Origin: Dinoroseobacter sp042096155
Lineage (GTDB): Bacteria > Pseudomonadota > Alphaproteobacteria > Rhodobacterales > Rhodobacteraceae
Assembly (NCBI GenBank): GCA_042096155.1
Contig: JBELMC010000002.1
Span: 14,281-78,280, forward strand
Length of the DNA stretch: 64,000 nucleotides
Direction: 5' to 3'
The notes beneath the pieces were generated by a model. That model was not told the DNA's origin and made no database searches. It saw nothing but the letters and a program-made list of their open reading frames with translations. Each line of letters opens with the position of its first letter. Position 1 is the stretch's first letter. Shown piece by piece: positions 26,115 through 34,929 of the stretch. A program made the position numbers and the translations under genes.

Positions 26115-27694
26115 CAGATCATCTCCGCTGCTTTGGCCGCGCGGGCTTGCTTGGCGAGCTTCTTTTGCTGAATGGCCCGGAAGTCCGGCCGCAGATTGGG
26201 CGCACCCTCCCAGATGCCTGCGGCATCGCCTTCGCCAACCCCTGCAAAAAAAGATTTCATATGAGACATACGGTCTTTGTTGCCCATCGCAGCGTTGACA
26301 ACTTGCTGCAAACTGCCAGCACCCATGACCCCCATAAGGGGGCGTGCCGAAATCAGATTGGTGAAGTACAGGCTTGGTATTCCGAGCTCTTTGCCTTTTT
26401 GGACAACAGGCGTGGTGCCGATGGCCAGATCGGGTTTGATCGCCTCCATAGCAGCGCAATCGTCTTCAAGACTGGCGCGGTACGTGACTTTCACACCCCG
26501 CGCTTCAAGCCATGCGCAATCGCTCTCGGACCATTTTGTTTTGGCACATGCGGTGCCAACATACGGTACAGTGGCGCCAGACTCGATCAGCAGACGCGCG
26601 ACCAAAAGCTCCGAGCCCTCGTAACCGGATAGAGTGATCGTACCAGTCACAGGAGTTGTTGAAAGTGCTTGCCGGATACCAGGCAAAACCAGATTTTGAG
26701 CCTCTGCAATCTTATTGGCCGAAAGACCAAAGGCATCGCCAATATTGGCAAGCCAAGCGGCAGTGCCATCATGACCAACGGGCGCAGAGCCAATGATCGG
26801 GCGACCGGCGGCCTCAAACTCTCGGACGGCGGCAGTGTAGAACGGATGAACGGCCGCAACAGCGCCGCAATCCAACGCAGCATAAAGCTCGCGCCACTCA
26901 CGGCAGGGAACGACCGGACCTGCCGCCAGACCGAGTGGCGCGAGCATCTGACCAATCCCGATAGGATCAGCCGGAAACATCTCTCCAAGGAGAGATATTG
27001 TGGGACGGTCTGACGTCCCTGAGGCCGGGGCTTGGACAGGCCCCGCCTCAACTTCTGCGCGGGCGTAATTGAGCATAGCGCCCGCCAGAATGTCTTTGGC
27101 CTCAGCATGGGTTGGAACCCCAAAGCCAGGCACATCTATACCAACGATACGTACACCATTGATTTCACTTGGTAAAAGCCGTAGAGGAACGCCCGAGGCG
27201 GACGGCACGCAAAGGTTTGTCACCACGATGGCATCATATTGATCAGGGTCGGCCATCTTGTGAACAGCGTCCCGGATGTCTTCGTATAACTTACCGGTGA
27301 CAAGGCTTTCTGAATTGAACGGCACATAACCAACCGAGCGACGCGCACCATAGAAATGGCTGACAAAGGTCAGCCCATAGACACAGCACGCCGAGCCTGA
27401 CAGCATCGTACCAACTCGACGCATACGCAGACCGACGCGGAGCGAACCAAAGGCAGGGCACATGGATTGAGGCTTGTCATGGGGGCCGACCGGATAGTCC
27501 GACGCGTATTGATCTAGGATCTCACCCATACCAGCGGCACGCGCGGCGGCTTCCATTTGCTCACCCGGCGCATGACACCCCATACCATCCGGCTTTATCT
27601 CAGGGGCACCGGGATCGCGGTTTGGTGTGCCCTCGATGATCTCGGCGCGATCAGCCGCATCATATCGCACCTCTGTGCCTGGATTATCCATCAT
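26114..27694 (-). CDS. bchY: BchY, chlorophyllide a reductase subunit Y
   Basis: BchY is the NifD-like subunit of chlorophyllide reductase. Conserved blocks include GMGCHAPGEQMEAAARAAGM, DKPQSMCPAFGSLRVGLRMRRVGT and LSGSACCVYGLTFVSHFYGARRS, with the cluster cysteines. The start is uncertain: MMDNPGTEVRY at 27694 (GGAAGA upstream) gives 526 residues; MPVRQAFV at 27742 and an ATG at 27772 are alternatives. Any of these leaves a gap behind bchX, which is unusual for this tightly packed operon. Confidence 0.93.
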   Translation of the reverse strand: MMDNPGTEVRYDAADRAEIIEGTPNRDPGAPEIKPDGMGCHAPGEQMEAAARAAGMGEILDQYASDYPVGPHDKPQSMCPAFGSLRVGLRMRRVGTMLSGSACCVYGLTFVSHFYGARRSVGYVPFNSESLVTGKLYEDIRDAVHKMADPDQYDAIVVTNLCVPSASGVPLRLLPSEINGVRIVGIDVPGFGVPTHAEAKDILAGAMLNYARAEVEAGPVQAPASGTSDRPTISLLGEMFPADPIGIGQMLAPLGLAAGPVVPCREWRELYAALDCGAVAAVHPFYTAAVREFEAAGRPIIGSAPVGHDGTAAWLANIGDAFGLSANKIAEAQNLVLPGIRQALSTTPVTGTITLSGYEGSELLVARLLIESGATVPYVGTACAKTKWSESDCAWLEARGVKVTYRASLEDDCAAMEAIKPDLAIGTTPVVQKGKELGIPSLYFTNLISARPLMGVMGAGSLQQVVNAAMGNKDRMSHMKSFFAGVGEGDAAGIWEGAPNLRPDFRAIQQKKLAKQARAAKAAEMI

Positions 27695-27873
27695 GGGTCG
27701 ATCTTCCGTCGCGATAGGGACAAACGCCTGTCTGACGGGCATTTGGCATTTCCCCGATCGCGGGCACCGCATGACGCGACGACTGACACAAACTTACCGG
27801 GGTCTGGACCGGAGAGTCAGACGTCAGCGAGGCCAAAGCCTCGTCCCAACGATCGAGTTCAGAGAGGTCAAAC
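27684..27873 (-). CDS. Possible small protein between bchX and bchY
   Basis: An ATG at 27873 overlaps the bchX stop (AATGTTTGA) and opens a 62-residue frame beginning MFDLSELDRWDEALASLTSD, which ends inside the bchY start region. The first 20 residues look protein-like and acidic; the rest resembles out-of-frame sequence. It could be a real coupled small gene, or the true N-terminus of BchY now one frame away. I do not recognise a family. Confidence 0.3.
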
Positions 27874-28872
27874 ATTGTCGTAAATAACCTCAAGTGACTG
27901 CTTTGGCTTGGCATTCTTGCCGCGCATATCTGCATCTGTGGCTGGAACCAGAACGTAATCGGCACCTGTATCTTTGTTGTCGAACAAGTTCAGCAGTCCG
28001 TCTTGATCCAGCGCGACCGGACGCATAGGTGGCGCAAGGGCGACATTGTTGCCCAGCTCAGCAAACATCTCACCCCACGCGCTGGCAGCGGTGCCAACGA
28101 TCTGATAATTCGCCGATTTTTTGCGCAGATCGTCATTTTGCGGGATCGACGCCAAAATCGGAATATCCACCGCTTTGGCAAAAGCCTGTGCCTCGCCTGT
28201 GCCGTCATCTTTATTGATGACAAGACCGGCAACGCCGACATTTCCGCCGAGCTTTCGAAAATACTCCACCGCAGAACACACATTGTTGGCCACATAGAGC
28301 GATTGCAGATCGTTAGACGCGACAAGAATGACCTTCTGCGCCATATCGCGAGCAATCGGCAAACCAAAACCGCCGCACACAACATCGCCCAAGAAATCGA
28401 GCAGAACATAGTCGAAATCCCAGTCGTGAAAGCCCAGCTTCTCCAGCAGCTCAAAACCATGGATGATGCCGCGCCCACCGCAGCCCCGTCCAACCTCGGG
28501 GCCGCCGAGCTCCATCGCGAATACGCCACCGCGTTTGTAGCAAACATCGCCAATCTTGACTTCCTCACCGGCGAGCTTCTTCTTGGTTGAGGTTTCAATG
28601 ATTGTCGGGCAAGCCTTTCCTCCGAACAACAAGCTGGTGGTATCTGATTTTGGATCACAGCCGATCAGCAAAACCCGCTTGCCCTGCTCAGCCATCATGT
28701 GACTGAGATTTGCGAGAGTGAAGCTTTTCCCGATACCGCCCTTGCCATAGATTGCGATAATCTGAGTTTTCTTTGTCGGCTCACCCTGGGGGACTTCGAG
28801 CGTTGGCTCTTCTTTGGCTTCATCGCGCAGCCGCTGATCAAAATCTTTCAGGTTTGGTACGTCCAGGCTCAT
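27868..28872 (-). CDS. bchX: BchX, chlorophyllide a reductase iron protein
   Basis: BchX is the NifH-like ATP-dependent electron donor to BchY-BchZ. The 334-residue product has the P-loop GKGGIGKS at 43-50 and cluster cysteines in GGPEVGRGCGGRG and LGDVVCGGFGLP. The start at 28872 (MSLDVPNLKD) overlaps bchC by 4 bp; an upstream ATG at 28908 lies within bchC. A low-complexity N-terminal extension precedes the nucleotide domain, as in other BchX proteins. Confidence 0.97.
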   Translation of the reverse strand: MSLDVPNLKDFDQRLRDEAKEEPTLEVPQGEPTKKTQIIAIYGKGGIGKSFTLANLSHMMAEQGKRVLLIGCDPKSDTTSLLFGGKACPTIIETSTKKKLAGEEVKIGDVCYKRGGVFAMELGGPEVGRGCGGRGIIHGFELLEKLGFHDWDFDYVLLDFLGDVVCGGFGLPIARDMAQKVILVASNDLQSLYVANNVCSAVEYFRKLGGNVGVAGLVINKDDGTGEAQAFAKAVDIPILASIPQNDDLRKKSANYQIVGTAASAWGEMFAELGNNVALAPPMRPVALDQDGLLNLFDNKDTGADYVLVPATDADMRGKNAKPKQSLEVIYDNV

Positions 28873-29810
28873 GAATTCGCCTCCCAGTTCAGGATCATTT
28901 TCAGACAAGCCGGATCTTCGAACGCGGTCTGATACGCGGCTTCGGCATGACTGGCAGGTGTTGTATGGGTGATCAGCCCGGCAAGACTGAGCGCGCCACT
29001 TTCCAACAACGCATTCGTGGCATTCAGATCATCGCGCTGCCATTCCGCGGCAATACGGAACCGGGCCTCTTTCATAAAGGCGGGGGGAAAGGCAAAAGAC
29101 AGCGGCTCGGGATAGAACCCGGCAAGGACAATCTCGCCGCCTTTTTTTAGGCGCATAATCAAGCTGTTGAGCAATTCACCATTGCCCGAGCAATCATAGA
29201 TTGCCGTATAGTCGTGACGCCCGTCGGCATCGGGATGAAGAACCTCGTAGCCAATCGCGCCAGACATGCGATTTTCATCGATTTCCCACACTGTCGGCGC
29301 AGGCGCCCCAGCGGCAACGGTCAAGCGCGCCAGCAAGCGACCCAAAACGCCATGGCCGACAATCAAATCCGGCATGGCCGTGTTCAGACCGGCAATTGCA
29401 TGACGCGCCGTGGCAGCAAGCGCCAGAAGTGCGCCCTCCGCCTTCAGCGTGGTGTCAATTTTGATCGCACGCGAAGCGTCTGACACAAGGCAAGACGCAG
29501 CCCCACCGAACAATCCTTTCACCTCACCAAAGCACGACGCACCTGGCACGAATACGCGATCGCCCACTTTATAGGGGGTGTCAGCCCCAGCCTCGACCAC
29601 CTCACCGGCGGCCTCGTAGCCCGGAACAAGTGGGAAGCTGAAACCAGGAAACGGGGGCATATTGCCCGACCAAAACAGCTTTTCGGTTCCGGTCGAGATA
29701 CCGGAGTAGTCAATCTTAACAACGATGTCCGACGCGCTTGGATCCGCAACAGCAAGGGATTGCAGCCCCAGCTGTTTTGGTCCGGTCAAAACAATCGCGT
29801 CCGTATGCAT
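28869..29810 (-). CDS. bchC: BchC, 3-hydroxyethyl bacteriochlorophyllide a dehydrogenase
   Basis: BchC oxidises the C3 hydroxyethyl group to acetyl, completing the bacteriochlorophyll macrocycle. The 313-residue product is a medium-chain zinc-type dehydrogenase (YSGISTGTEKLFWSG, VPGYEAAGEVVEAG, DRVFVPG; nucleotide fold around LIVGHGVLGRLLA). Start: MHTDAIVL at 29810 with AGGA about six bases upstream; other ATGs lie 6 and 12 bases earlier. It is first after a clear promoter with two PpsR operators, and drives the bchCXYZ-puf superoperon. Confidence 0.95.
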   Translation of the reverse strand: MHTDAIVLTGPKQLGLQSLAVADPSASDIVVKIDYSGISTGTEKLFWSGNMPPFPGFSFPLVPGYEAAGEVVEAGADTPYKVGDRVFVPGASCFGEVKGLFGGAASCLVSDASRAIKIDTTLKAEGALLALAATARHAIAGLNTAMPDLIVGHGVLGRLLARLTVAAGAPAPTVWEIDENRMSGAIGYEVLHPDADGRHDYTAIYDCSGNGELLNSLIMRLKKGGEIVLAGFYPEPLSFAFPPAFMKEARFRIAAEWQRDDLNATNALLESGALSLAGLITHTTPASHAEAAYQTAFEDPACLKMILNWEANS

Positions 29811-29868
29811 TCTCATCCTCATTTTGCGATCTCTCGGTTCAAGAGACTCACTTACATAACTGCCTAAG

Positions 29869-29886
29869 TGTAATTTTACAGTTACA
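29869..29886. promoter_or_regulatory. PpsR operator 1 of bchC
   Basis: TGTAATTTTACAGTTACA (plus strand) matches TGT-N12-ACA. It covers the -10 element of the bchC promoter and stands 8 bp from the second operator, the spacing known from Rhodobacter bchC. Confidence 0.88.
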
Positions 29887-29900
29887 CACATATGTGTCAA
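29873..29900 (-). promoter_or_regulatory. Sigma70-like promoter of bchC superoperon
   Basis: On the minus strand TTGACA (29900-29895) and TAAAAT (29878-29873) are separated by 16 bp. The -35 element lies in one PpsR operator and the -10 element in the other, so bound PpsR would occlude polymerase directly. Confidence 0.8.
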
Positions 29901-29912
29901 CTCTATTAGACA
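29895..29912. promoter_or_regulatory. PpsR operator 2 of bchC
   Basis: TGTCAACTCTATTAGACA matches TGT-N12-ACA and overlaps the -35 element. Its outer end lies 31 bp from the crtF stop codon. Confidence 0.88.
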
Positions 29913-29943
29913 GTACGGCAAAATTACCAGCCGCATATCAATT

Positions 29944-31077
29944 CTAATGGGGTTTTGATGCCGTAACGACGCTGGTCACAAATGGACGATATGTGCGAAC
30001 ATGAGTGATATTTTCAAAGCCGGCTAGAGTAAGATGATCGCTAACCTCTTGAATTGACCGCGTTCTCCCAGTTTGCATGGCTAAGGTATAAATTGCGAAA
30101 TACCCATCACCCACCCGCGTCGGACGATCGCCACCTGCCATTGGCTCAGACACGATCAAACGGCCACCGGGCGGCAGCGCAGTGTAAATTTTGCGCAACA
30201 GTCCTTTCACCGTGGTGTCGGAATGGTCATATAAAACCCGAACCAGCGAGACAGCGTCAAGATCGCCAGGCAATGTATCTTCGCGAAAACTACCCGCAAT
30301 AATCCGCGTGTCCGCAGGCACATCTGCTTTTGCCACAACAGTTGGTAAGTCAAAAAGCGTCAGCGCGATGTCCGGGTTCTTTACAGCCACAGCACGCAAG
30401 AACGCACCGGTGCCACCACCAAGATCCATCAACTTTGTAACCCCCTGCAAAGACAGGGCCCGAAGAGTCTCGTCTGCGACCAGCCCTTGGCTGTCCGACA
30501 TCAGCTTGGAATAGGTCTCAGCCGCTTCAGGATCATTCGCACGTTGCGTGCCAAATACATAGGGCCAAAACCGGGCAAGCTCGGTTTCGCCCTCGGCTTT
30601 GAAAAATTGTACCGGGTCTTCGAGATCACGATACAACACATCATGATGCGCTATCATTTGCGCCAAACCTGGCACACCGGGCACGGCGGCACCAAGACGG
30701 CCCAGCCCGTAGCCACCATCCGCGCGTCGTTGCAGCAACCCAAGCGCGGATGCGGCCTGGCACAGCACCTCGGTCTGACGGATCTCCAATCCGATCCGCG
30801 CGGCAATTTTCCACGTAGGCAAAGGTTCATCTTTCAGAACCTGGGCAAGATCCAGCCGCACAAACGCGGACAGCACCTGGCTGTGCACGAAACCCGCCAC
30901 CAAATCGAACAGCTTTTCGCCATCGCGTTTCGCAGCACCCCGTGTGAAAATATTCGACGATGCAAACCGCTGAAATTTCCCAGAGCCCACAAGCCCAACC
31001 CACCAGCGATAAAACGCATTCGGCTCTGGCAGGAACGGAAAACGACGATACGGGCGGAAGTCTGGATTCGATGTCAT
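29944..31077 (-). CDS. crtF: CrtF, demethylspheroidene O-methyltransferase
   Basis: CrtF methylates the tertiary hydroxyl of demethylspheroidene with SAM. The 377-residue product has an N-terminal helical dimerisation region, a winged-helix part and a class I methyltransferase domain with LMDLGGGTGAFLRAV at about residue 215, followed by the DLP of the O-methyltransferase family (LTLFDLPTVV). It overlaps the crtE stop by one base (TAATG), so crtE-crtF form an operon running toward bchC. Confidence 0.95.
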   Translation of the reverse strand: MTSNPDFRPYRRFPFLPEPNAFYRWWVGLVGSGKFQRFASSNIFTRGAAKRDGEKLFDLVAGFVHSQVLSAFVRLDLAQVLKDEPLPTWKIAARIGLEIRQTEVLCQAASALGLLQRRADGGYGLGRLGAAVPGVPGLAQMIAHHDVLYRDLEDPVQFFKAEGETELARFWPYVFGTQRANDPEAAETYSKLMSDSQGLVADETLRALSLQGVTKLMDLGGGTGAFLRAVAVKNPDIALTLFDLPTVVAKADVPADTRIIAGSFREDTLPGDLDAVSLVRVLYDHSDTTVKGLLRKIYTALPPGGRLIVSEPMAGGDRPTRVGDGYFAIYTLAMQTGRTRSIQEVSDHLTLAGFENITHVRTYRPFVTSVVTASKPH

Positions 31078-31946
31078 TAGCTGGTCCGGGCGACAGACGG
31101 AGCCACTGGGGTCAAACGTTCCGCCTGCGCACGCACCATTTCAGCCAATGCGGCCTCACCAGGACAGGACGGAATCGACGCGATTGCACCACTCAGAATG
31201 TCCTTCAGATGCCGAATCGCCCCCTGAACACCGTAACTGCTGACAGCGTTTGGGCGGTTGTGGATTTCGTCTTGACCAGCGGGCTTGCCGAGCGTTTCAC
31301 TGTCATACAAGGCGTCTCGCAGATCGTCGGCCACCTGAAACGCCTCGCCAATGCGCGCGCCAAGCTCGGTCCAGGGCTCTGCCTCTTCGCCCGCGGCAAC
31401 AGCGCCCATTCGGGTCGCCGCAGTAAAAAGCGCGCCGGTCTTGGCGCGATGATAAGCCCCTAAATCAACGCTTTTTTCACTTTCCCATCCCTGACCGGCA
31501 CAAATTCCATTGGGCATACCGGTGGATTGCGCAAGCTCCAACGTCAGTTTCAGAGCGCGGGCCGGGTCATCGTCAGCGGCGCGGGCAATTGCCTCGAATG
31601 CCATCACGATCAGAGAATCTCCTGCCAGAAGCGCCAATGGCTCAGAAAATGCTTTGTGAACGGCAGGCTTGCCACGTCGCGTATCTGCATCGTCAAAACA
31701 CGGCATATCGTCATGAACGAGGCTCGCGCAGTGAATGATTTCGATACTTGCAGCGGCGGCATCGGACAAAGCCGGGGCCGTATCACCGCATGCCAAAGCA
31801 ACACTCATACAAATCGTCGGGCGAATTCGTGCGCCCCCCGGCTTCACAGAATAACCCAGAGCAGCGGCGAGTTTGGGCGGGGCGATTCCCGTCTGGCCCC
31901 GTGCGATGGCAGCATCAAGGGTCGATTCAATACGGCTTTTCAGACC
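31077..31946 (-). CDS. crtE: CrtE, geranylgeranyl diphosphate synthase
   Basis: CrtE makes the C20 precursor for carotenoids and the phytol tail. The 289-residue product has the first Asp-rich motif DDMPCFDDADTRRGKP and the second DDLRDAL-type motif (VADDLRDALYD), as in trans-prenyltransferases. Start: MGLKSRIEST at 31946 with GGAG six bases upstream gives the family length; a longer frame begins at 31973. It faces crtD across a divergent promoter region with two PpsR sites. Confidence 0.95.
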   Translation of the reverse strand, partial: GLKSRIESTLDAAIARGQTGIAPPKLAAALGYSVKPGGARIRPTICMSVALACGDTAPALSDAAAASIEIIHCASLVHDDMPCFDDADTRRGKPAVHKAFSEPLALLAGDSLIVMAFEAIARAADDDPARALKLTLELAQSTGMPNGICAGQGWESEKSVDLGAYHRAKTGALFTAATRMGAVAAGEEAEPWTELGARIGEAFQVADDLRDALYDSETLGKPAGQDEIHNRPNAVSSYGVQGAIRHLKDILSGAIASIPSCPGEAALAEMVRAQAERLTPVAPSVARTS

Positions 31947-31993
31947 CATCTTGGTCTCCAATCCTGATTTACCCATAGATTCACAGGCTCTTA

Positions 31994-32011
31994 TGTAAAT
32001 TAGACTGGACA
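31994..32011. promoter_or_regulatory. PpsR operator 1 between crtE and crtD
   Basis: TGTAAATTAGACTGGACA fits TGT-N12-ACA. It lies 48 bp before the crtE start and is the weaker of the two palindromes because only the outer bases are symmetric. Confidence 0.65.
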
Positions 32012-32024
32012 GTTTGGGACAGAG

Positions 32025-32042
32025 TGTCAACACTGTTAGACA
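32025..32042. promoter_or_regulatory. PpsR operator 2 between crtE and crtD
   Basis: TGTCAACACTGTTAGACA fits TGT-N12-ACA with TGTC...GACA arms. It is 14 bp before the crtD start and 13 bp from the first operator, so one repressor pair could control both directions. Confidence 0.8.
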
Positions 32043-32055
32043 GAGATGGAGTATC

Positions 32056-33627
32056 ATGACTAAGACACGCTCTCATACTGTCGTCATCGGCGCCGGGATC
32101 GCCGGTCTGGCCGCCGCGCTGAAATTGGCGGGTGCTGGTCATGAAGTGACCGTTTTAGAGCGTCATGAAACACCGGGCGGCAAGATGCGAACTCTGCCCA
32201 GCGCTGCGGGACCGGTCGATGCAGGCCCAACGGTGATGACCATGCGCCCGGTGTTCGAGGCCCTGTTTGCGGATGTCGGCGCGCGTCTGTCTGATCATGT
32301 GACCTTGCACCGCGAAGAAATCCTCGCACGGCATTTTTGGTCTGATGGCAGCATGCTTGATCTGCATGCAGACCCGGACATGTCGGTCGAAGCGGTCCAT
32401 GCCTTTGCAGGGGCCAAGGCTGCGCGACAGTTTCGAGCCTTTTCCGACGAAGCGGCCAGATTGTTTGATGCGTTCGACGGACCGATGATGCAAAACGATT
32501 CTCCGACCTTGGGGGCGTTGACTGCGCAAGTGCTGCGCAATCCCGGTCTAATTCCGGCACTGGCCCCACACGCAACCCTCGCGAAACGGCTTCAAACAAA
32601 ATTCGATGATCCGCGTTTGCGACAGTTGTTCGGGCGCTATGCCACCTATGTCGGTGGATCGCCCTATGCATCGCCTGCCGTTCTGGCGCTGATCTGGCAA
32701 TCCGAGGCCCACGGTGTCTGGCGCGTGGATGGTGGAATGCACCAATTGGCCCAGGCAATTGCCGCACTGACCACTCGATTGGGCGCTCAGATCCACTATG
32801 GCGCCCATGTCGCTGAAATCGAGGTGACCAATGGCGACGCCAGCGCTGTTACGCTGGAGAATGGCACCCGGATCGCAGCCGATCAGATCGTGTTCAATGG
32901 CGACCCACGCGCGCTTTATACCGGGATGCTTGGTCAAACGGTTCGGGCCGCTGTTCGCCCTCAAGGGACAGAGCCACGCTCGCTTTCCGCCTATGTCTGG
33001 AGCTTTGCCGCCAAGGCCATGGGCGCTCCGCTGCGCCATCACAACATCTTCTTTGGAGATACAGCCCACCGCGAGTTCGACACGCTCAGCGCGGGTAAAA
33101 TCCCGGAAGATCCAACCCTTTATATCTGCGCTGAGGATCGTGGGCACGCCGTTTCGGCACCGATCACTGAGCGTTTCGAAATCATCATGAATGGCCCACC
33201 CGCGTTGGCCCCTGCCCCTGTTGAGGAGTTTGCCATATGTCAGACACGTACTTTTCCGAGACTGGCCCGTATGGGCCTAAAGTTCGATCACATTCCAGGT
33301 CCGGAGTCTTTAACGACACCCCATCACTTCGCAAAGCTGTTCCCAGGCTCGACCGGATCGCTTTACGGCCGCAGCCCAGATGGATTAATGGCCAGCTTTC
33401 AAAGACCTCACGTCCGAAGCAAGATCTCCAAACTGTATCTAGCAGGCGGCGGAGTACATCCAGGAGCAGGCATACCGATGGCCGCGCTTTGCGGTCGGCA
33501 CGCGGCCGCAGCGATTCTGAACGACCAAACTTCAACCTCAGCGTCCCGCCAGGGGGCTATGCCTGGTGGTACATCGACGGCGTTAGTGCAGATGGCACCC
33601 GCGCCGTCTCAGTCATCGCCTTCATAG
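32056..33627 (+). CDS. crtD: CrtD, hydroxyneurosporene/methoxyneurosporene desaturase
   Basis: CrtD introduces the C3,4 double bond in 1-hydroxy or 1-methoxy carotenoids. The 523-residue flavoprotein begins with VVIGAGIAGLAAALKLAGAG (FAD motif) and ends its conserved part with VHPGAGIPMAALCGRHAAAAIL; a Ser/Thr/Pro-rich tail follows that overlaps crtC for up to about 140 bp. Start ATG 32056 has GGAG five bases upstream. A frame open to 32014 is rejected because it crosses the operator. Confidence 0.94.
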   Translation: MTKTRSHTVVIGAGIAGLAAALKLAGAGHEVTVLERHETPGGKMRTLPSAAGPVDAGPTVMTMRPVFEALFADVGARLSDHVTLHREEILARHFWSDGSMLDLHADPDMSVEAVHAFAGAKAARQFRAFSDEAARLFDAFDGPMMQNDSPTLGALTAQVLRNPGLIPALAPHATLAKRLQTKFDDPRLRQLFGRYATYVGGSPYASPAVLALIWQSEAHGVWRVDGGMHQLAQAIAALTTRLGAQIHYGAHVAEIEVTNGDASAVTLENGTRIAADQIVFNGDPRALYTGMLGQTVRAAVRPQGTEPRSLSAYVWSFAAKAMGAPLRHHNIFFGDTAHREFDTLSAGKIPEDPTLYICAEDRGHAVSAPITERFEIIMNGPPALAPAPVEEFAICQTRTFPRLARMGLKFDHIPGPESLTTPHHFAKLFPGSTGSLYGRSPDGLMASFQRPHVRSKISKLYLAGGGVHPGAGIPMAALCGRHAAAAILNDQTSTSASRQGAMPGGTSTALVQMAPAPSQSSPS

Positions 33628-34445
33628 GATCGGTATTCTCGCCTTGGTATCGGTGGAGCGGCCGAAAAGACCCTCATAACCATGTATGCATCAACGTCGC
33701 GACCTATGGCCCTGGCGGACGATTCACCATGACCGACCGAGGATGCAGCGCATTGCGGCAGTCCCGGGATAGCTTAACTGTAGGTCCCAGCAGCCTGCAT
33801 TGGGACGGCGATAAGCTGATCATCGATGTGGAAGAATGGTCAAACCCGATTGTCTCGAAGGTCACGGGACGGATCATTCTCCGGCCCAAAGGGATCACAG
33901 GATTCGAGCTGCCCTTGAAACAGGACGAGAGCCATATCTGGCGGCCTTTTGCCCCGACCAGTGACATCGAAGTGGATCTTGGCCATCATGGCCAATGGAC
34001 CGGCCACGGCTATTTCGATGCCAATTTCGGCACCAATGCCTTGGAGGCCGATTTCAACTATTGGACCTGGGGCCGTTTCCCGCTCAGCGACGGCACTGCT
34101 TGTTTTTATGATGCAGATCTGTGCAATGGCGAAACGCTCGAAGCTGCGATGAAGTTCACGCCCGACGGCGAAATCGCCATGATGGAGGCCCCGCCCAAAG
34201 CCAATATGCGTCGCTCATTCTGGGCCGTCCGGCGTGAATGCCGTGCTGATCCAGGACATAGACCCAAACAGGTGCAATCGATGCTGGACGCACCGTTTTA
34301 TAATCGCGCCGGCGTCGAGACAGTTATCGGCGGCGAACGCTCGCGGGGGGTGTACGAGGCGCTCGATCTCAATCGGTTCCGCAACGCCTGGCTAATGCCC
34401 ATGCTGGCGATGCGGGTGCCGCGGCGGCCCAGATGGCGGTTCTAG
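33489..34445 (+). CDS. crtC: CrtC, acyclic carotenoid 1,2-hydratase
   Basis: CrtC adds water to the terminal double bond of neurosporene. The family N-terminus is clear (PPGGYAWWYIDG at about 33547, then IAFIGSVFSPWYRWSGR, NVATYGPGGRFTMTDRG), as is the body (GHGYFDANFG, NYWTWGRFPL). No ATG or GTG lies in frame close to this start; the first ATG is at 33237, in sequence that is only the shadow of crtD. TTG 33489 is the nearest usable codon (318 residues) but has a poor ribosome site. The body call is firm, the start is not. Confidence 0.9.
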   Translation: MRSARGRSDSERPNFNLSVPPGGYAWWYIDGVSADGTRAVSVIAFIGSVFSPWYRWSGRKDPHNHVCINVATYGPGGRFTMTDRGCSALRQSRDSLTVGPSSLHWDGDKLIIDVEEWSNPIVSKVTGRIILRPKGITGFELPLKQDESHIWRPFAPTSDIEVDLGHHGQWTGHGYFDANFGTNALEADFNYWTWGRFPLSDGTACFYDADLCNGETLEAAMKFTPDGEIAMMEAPPKANMRRSFWAVRRECRADPGHRPKQVQSMLDAPFYNRAGVETVIGGERSRGVYEALDLNRFRNAWLMPMLAMRVPRRPRWRF

Positions 34446-34924
34446 AGCTGCGCAGCAGCAGGCTTGTTGGCTTCGTCTCGATTGAGTGACCAAACGCTGG
34501 CGTTCAGCGCGGCCGCGATGGTGACCCAAAGCAAATAAGGCACCAACAGAATCCCTGCAAGCTCATCCACGAACCAGGCGGTCAGCATCGCACCGGCCAC
34601 CGCAATCCACAGAAGACAGATAATCCACATTCCCGCCTTGATCCGACGCAGCCCAAAAAAGACTGGGGTCCAAAGCGTGTTCAGCGCAATTTGAAGCGCC
34701 CAAAATGCCATCGCAAATTGGGAGCCGATCTGTCCTGCAACACGCGCGGCAGAGGCAGCGATCAGCAAATACAATATTGACCAGACGACCGGGAACACCC
34801 AATTGGGCGGCGTCCATCGCGGCTTTGCCAATGCATCATACCAAGCGCCCGGTTGGAACATCGCCCCAGTGGACGCTGCAGCCCCACAGCACGCGAGAAA
34901 AAGTACAAAGAGAAGTATTTCCAT
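34442..34924 (-). CDS. tspO: TspO, tryptophan-rich sensory protein
   Basis: TspO is a five-helix membrane protein that binds porphyrins and, in Rhodobacter sphaeroides, represses photosynthesis genes under oxygen. The 160-residue product shows KPRWTPPNWVFPVVWSILY, the signature stretch, and WALQIALNTLWTPVFFG. It starts 5 bp behind crtB and so belongs to the crtI-crtB-tspO operon; its 3' end overlaps crtC by 4 bp. Confidence 0.95.
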   Translation of the reverse strand: MEILLFVLFLACCGAAASTGAMFQPGAWYDALAKPRWTPPNWVFPVVWSILYLLIAASAARVAGQIGSQFAMAFWALQIALNTLWTPVFFGLRRIKAGMWIICLLWIAVAGAMLTAWFVDELAGILLVPYLLWVTIAAALNASVWSLNRDEANKPAAAQL

Positions 34925-34929
34925 GCAGA

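Noticed and set aside
33237..33488. ATG 33237 as the crtC start
   Set aside because: The translated 84 residues are Arg/Ser-rich shadow of crtD with no CrtC similarity; the family N-terminus begins near 33547.
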